The position numbers and the translations under genes are program-made. A stretch of DNA of 64,000 nucleotides. Origin: Bicyclus anynana. Lineage: Eukaryota; Arthropoda; Insecta; Lepidoptera; Nymphalidae. The stretch covers positions 7,192,001-7,256,000 of the forward strand of contig NC_069106.1 of the NCBI RefSeq assembly GCF_947172395.1, in the 5' to 3' direction. Of this stretch, positions 56,536-64,000 are shown piece by piece (positions within the stretch are counted from its first letter, which is position 1; each line of letters begins with the position of its first letter). The notes under the pieces are model-generated. The model saw only the letters and a program-made list of their open reading frames with translations, was not told the origin of the DNA and ran no database searches.

Positions 56536-56840
56536 TTTGCGATTGTAGAAAGAGAATCGACGTACCACATGTGTACAGGCCCTGTATACTTAAAATACGT
56601 AGCAAACTATACTAATAGCATTAACAACTGAGTCTTAGGGCCATAAATCATTTCTCTATATCTATCTCGCTTGCACTTATGGGTCTTATGGAGCCGTCTA
56701 GTGAAGGGTGTAACAATGAAAGACATATTATCGATAAGTAAAGTTTATTATCGTATCTTGTTCACAAAATTAAAAAAATTAACAATATTTGATTTAATAT
56801 AATACATATTTCATATTATATAATTATTAACTAAATAAAA

Positions 56841-56881
56841 TTAATCTTCATCTGAGTCTTCATCATCAGAATCTTCGTCTT
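56841..56881 (-). CDS. Possible terminal exon encoding an acidic C-terminal tail
   Basis: On the minus strand TACTAAT (a consensus branch point), then AAATTTGGCAG (acceptor), then a frame that reads DEDSDDEDSDED to a TAA stop at 56841-56843. An AATAAA lies about 95 bases past the stop (56743-56748) and an ATTAAA closer in. Acidic Asp/Glu/Ser tails of this kind are common C-termini of nuclear and ribosome-associated proteins, but nothing identifies the protein. Upstream exons would lie to the right and were not found. If real, it puts the 3' end of another minus-strand gene inside this region and limits how far the ladybird transcript can extend unless the genes are nested. Chance or a transposon-derived end remain possible. 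Confidence 0.35.
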
Positions 56882-57506
56882 CTGCCAAATTTATTATATA
56901 TTAGTATCCATAGTGCGCAACGAGTAACACATGAATGTATTTATTTAATTGCAGTAAACACATTTATAGCAAAAAAAATACGCAATGCAATTACATTAGA
57001 AACCGACCAATCAGAATCGTCCAAATCATTATTGACTCATCATTAGCACGTGCGCAGGTAGCCGTTTATCGATAATTAGGGTGCGCAGGTAGGCGCGCTG
57101 CACATTCCTATCTTTTTTGACTTTTATGACCGGACGACTCAGATGATAATGCGCATACTATAGACACTAATACGCTTGTAGCCGGCACCATTTTATACAC
57201 CATCCATAAGTAATGTTTGTAACATGATGTTTCTTTTAAACGGCACAGTAAGTTGCACCATTAATAAGTATCTATATGGCATCTATTTTACGTATGCTGC
57301 ACTAGTAGTAAGTAGTAATTTTCAAGTTACTTACGTAAGTAGCTAATAGTTAGGCTAATATGATATTGTATTTGTAATGTGATTTAAATTTACTCAAAAA
57401 ATTTATTAAAACCGGTGGAAAATAATTTCATTAAATTGTTCTAGATTACATAATTATTCTAGATTGTAGTTTGCATATAATTGTCACTAATAACTATATC
57501 GTTCGT

Positions 57507-57860
57507 TAGCTGTGTCATTTAAATCACTTATGTAATAAATCTATCCGTTTTCCTCTACATACTACTTTGTACCAACTTTGTTAATCATTGGCGTGCACTG
57601 GGTTTCAAGGTAAGCATTTAAGACACACGTGTTTGAGTTCATGTGTATTAAACTGGTCATCTGATAGTGAACTAAGTGACCAGATCTTTGTCAATAAAAA
57701 TAATAACTGAATGTATGTCGGCTTTTGCTGCTATCATAGGTAGCAACTATGGGATTTGGATCGTGGTGGATTTTTTTTTAATTTATCACAGCTAAGAATT
57801 GGATGATAACGATGGCCAAGATAGTGGTGAACACAGATCATGTTGATGATACTAATTAAT
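57507..57860 (+). repeat. Left arm of a long inverted repeat pair
   Basis: Matches 59318-59668 in the opposite orientation: GTGTCATTTAAATCACTTAT, AACTTTGTTAATCATTGGCG, GTGCACTGGGTTTCAAGGTA, CTATGGGATTTGGATCGTGG, GATGGCCAAGATAGT. About 330 bp with scattered changes; separated from its partner by about 1.45 kb. Confidence 0.8.
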
Positions 57861-58079
57861 AGTAGTCAAGTAGACAATACCTATAAATAATAATAAATAA
57901 TAAATAAGCCGTTTATTCCATATTTACCTACATTTATTTATTTATTTAATTAAGGTTTAATTTTCATTTCATAGTTACATATATACCTATCAGTAACCAG
58001 TAATGATTTATAGAAATAATACTGTTTCAAACAAAAAAAGAATTTTTGAAATCGGTCCAGGCGTCTTTGAGTAATCGGA

Positions 58080-58140
58080 TACATAAAAAAAAAAATACCG
58101 ACCAAATTGAGAACCTCCTCCTTTTTGAAGTCGGTTAAAA
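58080..58140 (+). mobile_element. Dispersed repeat end (CTCCTCCTTTTTGAAGTCGG)
   Basis: ACCGACCAAATTGAGAACCT, CCTCCTTTTTGAAGTCGGTT. The same end occurs at 28865-28905 and, truncated, at 59125-59155. Class not determined. Confidence 0.55.
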
Positions 58141-58769
58141 TTATAGGTTTATTTCTTTATAATATAGATACAAATAGGTATAATAGGTTCTGCTAAAACT
58201 ACCTACATTTACATTTCTAAATTACATTTACAAAAATTTGTTAGTAGTTTGTTAGCAAGTTTTCTTAAATTATGTTAGTAATATTAGTTAGTATGATCGT
58301 ATTAAATATGGACACCTGAAAGGGTTAAGGCCTCCTCCATTTTCTTCCACAACTCTGTAATGTATATGAAATATTATGAGGGTAAGCACAAAACTTATGT
58401 CATCAACTTATGTTAATAAATCAGTCTGAGTTCAACCGCCATTGTGTTTTACTTGATAATTACAAGTAGTCTATGTCTTTACAACACCAATACCTACTCG
58501 AGCAAAATAAGGCATCGTTAATTTATTCAATTCCATACATTAGCGTGCAGTGTCCAGACCTGCGGCAATCACATCGTTAGTCGATAGTAATGAACTGCTC
58601 CGGGCGATAGATCTAGTTCTACTGCATTACAATTACCTCGGTATCAACCTACCTACCTTCTTAATCGATCAAGATTATTTAACTAGAATTCCTACCTTTA
58701 CTTATAGGTACCTACTTCTTAAGGTAATTTTGTAACCTCTTTGATGTATAAAAAGAACATGCCGATTTT

Positions 58770-59110
58770 AGAGCCTCAATAGCTCATCGGTATGAGCGGT
58801 CGGACTCATCACTGAGAGGTGGTGGTTCGATTCCCGCCCCGTTGGTCGTCATCATCAACATATCAGCCGATGGACGTCCACTGCAGGACATAGGCCTTTT
58901 GTAGGGACTTCCAAACGTCACGATACTGAGCCGCCTGCATGCAGCGAATCCCTGCGACTCGCTTGATGTCGTCAGTCCACCTGGTAGGGGGTCGGCCAAC
59001 ACTGCGCTTACTAGTGCGAGGTCGCCATTCCAGCACTATGGTCGTACCCACTCCTAATACAGTCTTTCCCGACTAGTCTGAGGGGGAATGAGAATATTGG
59101 TCTTATTAAA
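58770..59110 (+). mobile_element. tRNA-headed SINE split by an RTE fragment
   Basis: Head GCCTCAATAGCTCATCGGTA, GGTGGTTCGATTCCCGCCCC to GTTGG (58770-58846), interrupted by RTE 58850-59037, body TATGGTCGTACCCACTCCTA, CTGAGGGGGAATGAGAATAT to 59110. The head resembles a tRNA, but it is clearly part of the repeat since the body continues after the LINE. Confidence 0.65.
58850..59037 (-). mobile_element. RTE-type LINE, 3' end inside a SINE
   Basis: Minus: TGCTGGAATGGCGACCTCGC, ACTAGTAAGCGCAGTGTTGG, CTGCAGTGGACGTCCATCGG, ending in ATG triplets at 58850. Sequence nearly equals the copy at 130-406 (both have CGCACTAGTAAGCGCAGT), so these two insertions are likely close in origin. Confidence 0.85.
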
Positions 59111-59212
59111 AAAATATATAAAAACAACTTGATAACCTTCTTGAAGTCGGTTAAAACAAATTAGCATGAATAATAGCTAAATATTAAATAGGTTTATATG
59201 AATCAGCTAGAC

Positions 59213-59300
59213 AAGAAGCTGAAGAGGCAATGGAAAAGGCACATAGTTGGAAGAGCCGATGGACGTTGATTTATTCCTAAGGTGCTCGAATGGCGATCAC
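59213..59300 (+). mobile_element. RTE-type LINE scrap
   Basis: GAAGCTGAAGAGGCAATGGA, AGAGCCGATGGACGTTG, AAGGTGCTCGAATGGCGATC. Ends where the inverted-repeat arm at 59318 begins. Confidence 0.65.
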
Positions 59301-59317
59301 TTAGTCACTTCACTTAG

Positions 59318-59668
59318 TTTATTCTCAACATGGTCTGTGTTAACTATCTTGGCCATCATCATCCATTTATAGCTGTAATAATTTAAAAAAAAGTCCACCA
59401 CGATCCAAATCCCATAGTTGCTACCTACTCCTGTCTATGATAGCAGGAAAAGCCGACAAACATTCAGTTATTTTTTTTATTGACAAAGATCTGGTCACTT
59501 AGTTCACTATCAGATGACCAGTTTAATACATTATGAACACAAACACGTGTTTCTGTATAATGCTTACCTTGAAACCCAGTGCACGCCAATGATTAACAAA
59601 GTTGGCACAAAGTAGTGTATAAAGGAAAACGGATAGATTTATTAGATATGTGATTTAAATGACACAGT
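59318..59668 (-). repeat. Right arm of a long inverted repeat pair
   Basis: Inverse of 57507-57860. It is bordered on the right by the Helitron end at 59683. Confidence 0.8.
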
Positions 59669-59682
59669 TAACCAACTGATAA

Positions 59683-60186
59683 CTAGTAGACGCCTCACAG
59701 TTTAACACACGTAATTCCAATTCTCGTGAGAATATGCGGAAAAATGTTGCCTGTGTTACTCGGTGAAGATATAGCTTTCTCGTGAAAGAATTTTTAAAAT
59801 CGATCGAGTAGTTTTTGAGATAAACTGTAACAAACAAAAAATCAAATCTTCGTCGTCATCAACCCATATTCGGCTCACTGCTGAGCTCAAGTCTCTTCTC
59901 AGAATGAGAGGGGTTAGGCCAATAGTCCACCACGCTGGCCCAATGCGGATTGGCAGACTTCACACACGCAGAGAATTAAGATAATTCTCTGGTATGCAGG
60001 TTTCCTCACGATGTTCTCCTTCACCGATTGAGACACGTGATATTTAATTTCTTAAAATGCACACAACTGAAAAGTTGGAGGTGCATGCCCCGAACCGGAT
60101 TCGAACCTACACCCTCCGGAATCGGAGGCAGAGGTCATATCCACTGGGCTATCACTGCTCTTACCTCTTTATAATTAATGTTTAGA
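59683..60186 (-). mobile_element. Helitron split by SINE-B
   Basis: CTAG at 59683; Helitron sequence to about 59849 (GAGAATATGCGGAAAAATGT, GTAGTTTTTGAGATAAACTG); SINE-B 59850-60160; then the Helitron 5' end, minus A|TCTAAACATTAATTATAAAG at 60186. Confidence 0.7.
59850..60160 (-). mobile_element. SINE-B, full-length reference copy
   Basis: Minus: GTGATAGCCCAGTGGATATG, CTCCGATTCCGGAGGGTGTA, GGTTCGAATCCGGTTCGGGG, ATGCACCTCCAACTTTTCAG, AACATCGTGAGGAAACCTGC, GCGTGGTGGACTATTGGCCT, ending CCGAATATGGGTTGATGACG. Both pol III boxes are intact. Confidence 0.9.
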
Positions 60187-60554
60187 TTAATAATTGTCTT
60201 TGAATAAAAAAGTTACAAGTTATTCAATCTCGTACTAAACAGTAATCGCATGATTTACGATATCGGCAGATAGCGACGCAATCCACGTCTATAGATAAGT
60301 TACGCCCCTACCGCTAGTTGTAAATTAACTAGTTTCCATAAGCTTATTATAGACGAGTCATTTGATATTTCGATATGCGAAAACTGCTATAGAAAGTAAT
60401 TTGAAACCTCTTTGGTGTGTAAGACTATAAAATGTTAGTAACAGTCAGTTATACCCATATTAGGAATCTGAAATTTCCTATTATTATAATATATCTAAAT
60501 GCCAAAATAAATAGCTGCCTGTATATTATCTTTACATGGGTAAACCGGTGAACC

Positions 60555-60706
60555 TTTTTTAATTCTTTACAAGTTAGCACTTAACAACAATCTCACCTGA
60601 TGGTAAGTGATGCAATCTAAGATGGAAGCGTGATGCTAACTTGTTAGGAGGAGGATTATAAAATTCGCAAACTTTTCGGTTTCTACACGACATTGTACCG
60701 GAACTA
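60555..60706 (-). mobile_element. SINE-A, truncated by SINE-B
   Basis: TTTACAAGTTAGCACTTAAC to TTGTACCGGAAC, the 3' half of SINE-A, which stops exactly where SINE-B sequence begins. Confidence 0.75.
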
Positions 60707-60709
60707 GTT

Positions 60710-60985
60710 TGGTTAACTGTTGAGCACGAGTCTCCTATCAGGATGTGAGGGGCTAGGACTTAGTCCACCACGCTGGCCCAATGCTGATCGGCAGACTTCA
60801 CACACGTAGAGGTCATTAAAACCATCTAAAAAATAAGTAGGTTTCAATTACCGTTAAAGACAAGTGATATTTAATTTCTTAAAATGCATCTAACTGAAAA
60901 GTTGGAGGTGCATGCCTGGGATTGGATTCTCTACGCCCTCCGAATCGAAGGTAGAGGTCATATCCACTGGGCTATCACGGCTCTA
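60710..60985 (-). mobile_element. SINE-B, near full length
   Basis: GAGCACGAGTCTCCTATCAG, TAGTCCACCACGCTGGCCCA, GGAGGTGCATGCCTGGGATT, and the head through GATAGCCCAGTGGATATGAC. Followed directly by a Helitron (60991). Confidence 0.85.
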
Positions 60986-60990
60986 AAACA

Positions 60991-61204
60991 TCTAATATAG
61001 GCGAAAGTTTGTGTGTAAGTGTGTGTATGCTTGTTCCTCCTTTACGCTGCGACTACTGAAGCGATTTGGCTGAAAGTTGGAAAGGAAATAGATTTTACTC
61101 TAGATTAACACACAGGCTACTTACTTTTCATCCCGGAAAAATCCGTGGTTCCCGCGGGATTTGTGAAAAACTTAATTCCACGCGGACGAAGTAGCGTCAG
61201 CTAG
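60991..61204 (+). mobile_element. Helitron family 2, intact ends
   Basis: A|TCTAATATAGGCGAAAGTTT, GCGACTACTGAAGCGATTTG, CCGTGGTTCCCGCGGGATTT, CGCGGACGAAGTAGCGTCAG then CTAG|T at 61201-61204. Length 214 bp. Confidence 0.85.
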
Positions 61205-61500
61205 TAGATACATAAAAGTTTACCCACTTGGATAAATTACAAATCAAAATTATCGTTTTTAAAGTAGGCAGCAGCCGACGTAATGTCGAGAGCGTAGCTC
61301 TGGTCAATCACGCGGCCCTTTGATCCGGCCGACGCCGCCATTGTTTTGCCTCTTTCTTTTTTTTTTTTGGGAACTTTATAGCTATTTAAATCAAGCTAAT
61401 GCAGCGTGAGGGGATAGCTAGAGAATTGTGAAAATGAATTTAAAAAAAAAAAACATTGTGTTGACTAATTCTCTTGACCTTTGATATAAATATATATAAA

Positions 61501-61713
61501 GTAGCTGACGCCGCGCGGTTTTACTCGCATGTTTCCCGTTCCCGTAGGTATACGGGGATAATATATATCCTATAGCCTTCCTCGATAAATAGGCTATCTA
61601 ACACTGATAGATTTTTTCAAATCGGACCAGTAGTTCCTGAGATTAAGCGCGTTCAATCAAACAACCAAACCAACCAACTCTTCAGCTTTATAATATTAGT
61701 AGGTAGGTATAGA
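61501..61713 (-). mobile_element. Helitron family 1, CTAG mutated to GTAG
   Basis: GTAGCTGACGCCGCGCGGTT at the 3' side; the 5' side is TCTATAC followed by an 8-base insertion of AGGTAGGT type before TAATATTATAAAGC. The interior matches the family. Confidence 0.75.
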
Positions 61714-61864
61714 TGGGACCCAGAAATTGTCCAGGGAAGTATTACTACCATGTTTATTTCTGCTGCACAGCATTACTGTATTCTGGTTTATAGGATTGCC
61801 GGAAACTTTACGACATTTCGGAGCATCAGCTGTGCCATACAAAATATTTAGTTTCTTTTTAATT

Positions 61865-62414
61865 TTTTGTATTCTATAGGTAGGTAAAAGTTAGCCCTTG
61901 ACTAAGTATAATCTCACCTAATGGTAAGTGATGATGCAATCTAAGATGGAAGCGGGCTAACTTGTTAGGAGGAGGGTGATTACACACCCCTTTTGGTTTC
62001 TACTTAACGTACCGGATAGCTAAATTAATTAGCGGTACGTCTTTGCCTTTTAAAAAATTAAAAAATTAAATATCACGTGTCTCATACAGTGAAGGAAAAC
62101 ATCGTGAGGAAACCTGCATACCAGAGAATTTTCTTAATTTTCTGCGTGTGTGAAGTCTGCCAATCCGCATTGGGCCATCGTGGTGGACTATTGGCCTAAC
62201 CCTTCTCATTCTGAGAGGAGACTCGAGCTCAGCAGTGAGCCGAATATGGGTTGATAATGATGAATGACGTCTTTGCTGGTAGGGTGGTAACTAGCCACGG
62301 CCAAAGCCTCCCACCAGCCAGACCTGGACCATTTAAGAAAACCTCAATCGACACAGTCGGGGTCGATCCCAGGACCTCTTGTAAATCCACTGCGCATAAC
62401 ACCACGGAGGCCGC
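61865..62414 (-). mobile_element. SINE-A split by SINE-B, with target duplication
   Basis: 3' part 61865-62046; 5' part with tRNA head 62267-62414 (GGCCTCCGTGGTG, GGGATCGACCCCGACTG). The break is filled by SINE-B. ACGTCTTTGC at 62037-62046 and 62267-62276 is a 10-bp target-site duplication. Confidence 0.85.
62047..62266 (+). mobile_element. SINE-B inserted in SINE-A
   Basis: Plus orientation, starting within the body (AATTAAATATCACGTGTCTC), GGAAACCTGCATACCAGAGA, GTGGTGGACTATTGGCCTAA, ending GGGTTGATAATGATGAATG. The head is missing (5' truncation). Confidence 0.85.
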
Positions 62415-62652
62415 AAAAAGGAGGTAGGTAATGTCTGTCTATAAATGCACACTGCATACAATTAGTTTATTTAAAAACGAACGTATAGATAAATCTTTTA
62501 TAATAGACATTATTTATATGCGAAATACATCATCGATCAATGGAAACATTATGATAAATGACTCAATCGGTGCTAATTTATCTAAAAATACATCTGCGCG
62601 TATAAACAATCGTCTTTAATAAGTTTCGTACATATTGACACTTGAGATTTGT

Positions 62653-62842
62653 ATTTTATTGATATGCGAGCTATGGCTTGGCAAGTTCGTTCGTAACACT
62701 CCCGATGGGCCGGGAGGACGTGTAGCGATGAATGAAATGTGATGCACCTCACTTCCCCGCGCGCACGATTTCACACCCGCGCAAGTCTTTTCCCCTGTCG
62801 CCCGCATATCATGGGAGTGTCATTACGGACTTGCCAGACTAT
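62653..62842. mobile_element. TIR element, CG-rich (family shared with 48242)
   Basis: Ends GGCTTGGCAAGTTCGTTCGT and complement-like GGGAGTGTCATTACGGACTT. The interior has CCGCGCGCACGATTTCACAC, CCGCGCAAGTCTTTTCCCCT, shared with the inverse strand of 48290-48340. Confidence 0.65.
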
Positions 62843-62920
62843 AACGATATTCGTAAAGTTTGTTCTAATGAAATTGTTGGGATACACAACACGAATATTT
62901 GTTTTATTGGTAAACCGTTT

Positions 62921-63005
62921 TGTAACGTAACGCGTTACGACGCCATTTTGACTTTCCTCACGCATACTTATACGAAGGTTTAAGTTACTCGTATCACATC
63001 TTTTT
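62921..63005. mobile_element. Hairpin repeat with GTAACGCGTTAC core
   Basis: TGTAACGTAACGCGTTACGA, CGCCATTTTGACTTTCCTCA, AAGGTTTAAGTTACTCGTAT. One arm of the element seen complete at 53420. Confidence 0.6.
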
Positions 63006-63727
63006 TTTTTAATTTTTGACAGAAGCATGATTGCATCCAAACGTGACTATCTAATGGTTGGATTTCATTAATTTTTAAATTAAATGTGAAAATCCATGTG
63101 ATACTCTTATTAAGTGCTAATAAATTAAGTTTTTATAAAAACAAATAGGCAGCAAATATATTATGTTCGTCTATTTTTTACTAAATCTGTAAAATACTAT
63201 ATTTTCTATAATGTAGGTACTATATTATTTATAGCTTAAATACTATATTTTTGTAAAAAAGTGTTGGCAACCCTAGTCCAGTCCCTCTACCACTGAGCTA
63301 TTGAGGCATTTTGATAATATTAGTATTCATACTCGTAGATGTTAATAAGGTCGTCGCTTGATACCTTCTGCGCCGCTCGGTTCAATTTTAGATAGTTGTA
63401 AAACCGAAAGTGTGAGCCAGTCCGTCTCGGGCGGCTAATAGCTCTGTAATAGCCGCGGCACAATACAAAGGGACTTCCTGACGCGAGCTTGGCTTGTTGG
63501 ACATTCGTATGTAGGTGTACTGCCGGAATAAGTGTCACTACGAGCTCGGCTGATGGTAAGTGATCATTTACACTACTTATATTTACTACTATATACTTAT
63601 TTATATTTATTTATTTATATTATATTATATAATTTATTTATTTTATATTATATACTTATATTTACTATTATAAAGTGGAACGAATAAACTCAAAAACTAC
63701 TAGACCGATTTGTAAAATTCATTCTCT
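63006..63727. other. Unassigned sequence, no gene seen
   Basis: AT-rich with a CG-richer part at 63340-63550 that has no recognisable frame. A tRNA-head scrap, minus CCTCAATAGCTCAGTGGTAG, is at 63284-63307. Confidence 0.4.
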
Positions 63728-64000
63728 AGGGTGTACTCTTCTATAACAAGATCCCCAAGACTGTGATGGACCTGCCAATGCATAGCTTTAAGCAATGTGT
63801 TAAAAACATTTACTTAGTCGAGGTTACTACAACATTGATGAGCTACTTAAAGATAAAAGCGCTTGGAGGCCATTGGATCAGCTTCCACCTTCACACAGGA
63901 AATAAAACTATAAGAAATTGTAATTGTTATCAATTGTAAATTATAATACTGTATGACTTTTTCAAAAGAGCAACTGTTGAGTTTCTTGCCGGTATCTTCT
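63728..64000 (+). mobile_element. LINE 3' end (Jockey/CR1-like), copy 2, cut by window end
   Basis: Near-identical to 8952-9220 (GGTGTACTCTTCTATAACAA, GATGGACCTGCCAATGCATA, GGAGGCCATTGGATCAGCTT). One A is lost in the AAAAAA run after GTGTT, and a few bases are added in GATGAGCTACTTAAAG, so the reading frame is broken here but not at 8952. Confidence 0.8.

Noticed and set aside
58775..58848. A tRNA gene on the plus strand
   Set aside because: The B box is good, but the acceptor and anticodon arms do not form a clean cloverleaf, and the body of a SINE continues after the LINE fragment at 59038.

Overview
The window looks like part of a lepidopteran (butterfly or moth) nuclear scaffold: AT-rich, full of short TACCTA/GTAGGT runs, with no bacterial-style gene packing and a dense mixture of short interspersed repeats of lepidopteran type (tRNA-headed SINEs, RTE-like LINE 3' ends, small Helitrons that begin TC and end CTAG, small inverted-repeat elements). 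A 200-base run of N at 2390-2589 is an assembly gap.

Only one host gene can be named with confidence. The minus strand at 2921-3312 carries the terminal coding exon of a ladybird (Lbx/lbe/lbl) homeobox gene, with a complete homeodomain, a conserved C-terminal extension, a stop codon and a clear splice acceptor at its upstream edge. Its earlier exon(s) must lie to the right, either within this repeat-choked 60 kb or beyond the window; I could not find them. A second, weaker host signal is a possible minus-strand terminal exon at 56841-56881 that encodes a very acidic tail. A third is an orphan TATA/initiator arrangement on the plus strand near 20476-20512.

Almost everything else is transposable-element debris, sorted here by family: (1) RTE-type LINE 3' ends ending in ATG repeats (130, 4566, 10298, 18123, 21470, 29238, 33372, 38426, 45811, 58850, 59213); (2) another non-LTR insertion with the YADD active-site motif and a 12-bp target-site duplication (37254-38065); (3) LINE 3' ends of a third type (8952, 63728 and tails elsewhere); (4) SINE-A, with a GGCCTCCGTGGCGCAGTGG head; (5) SINE-B, with a GATAGCCCAGTGG head and a conserved body; (6) two further SINE families (7851; 20814); (7) at least a dozen short Helitrons, some carrying a CCCTACCCCTA-type minisatellite; (8) hAT-like MITEs with 8-bp target duplications; (9) several unclassified fold-back or inverted-repeat elements.

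The main structural interest is the layering: SINE-A lies inside SINE-B and SINE-B inside SINE-A, a SINE is split by a LINE fragment, a SINE sits inside a Helitron, and a LINE 3' end sits inside another repeat. I see no sign of a novel multigene system. The more unusual items are the near-perfect 193-bp fold-back, the recurring hairpin centred on GTAACGCGTTAC, the 127-bp tandem array and the possible acidic terminal exon.
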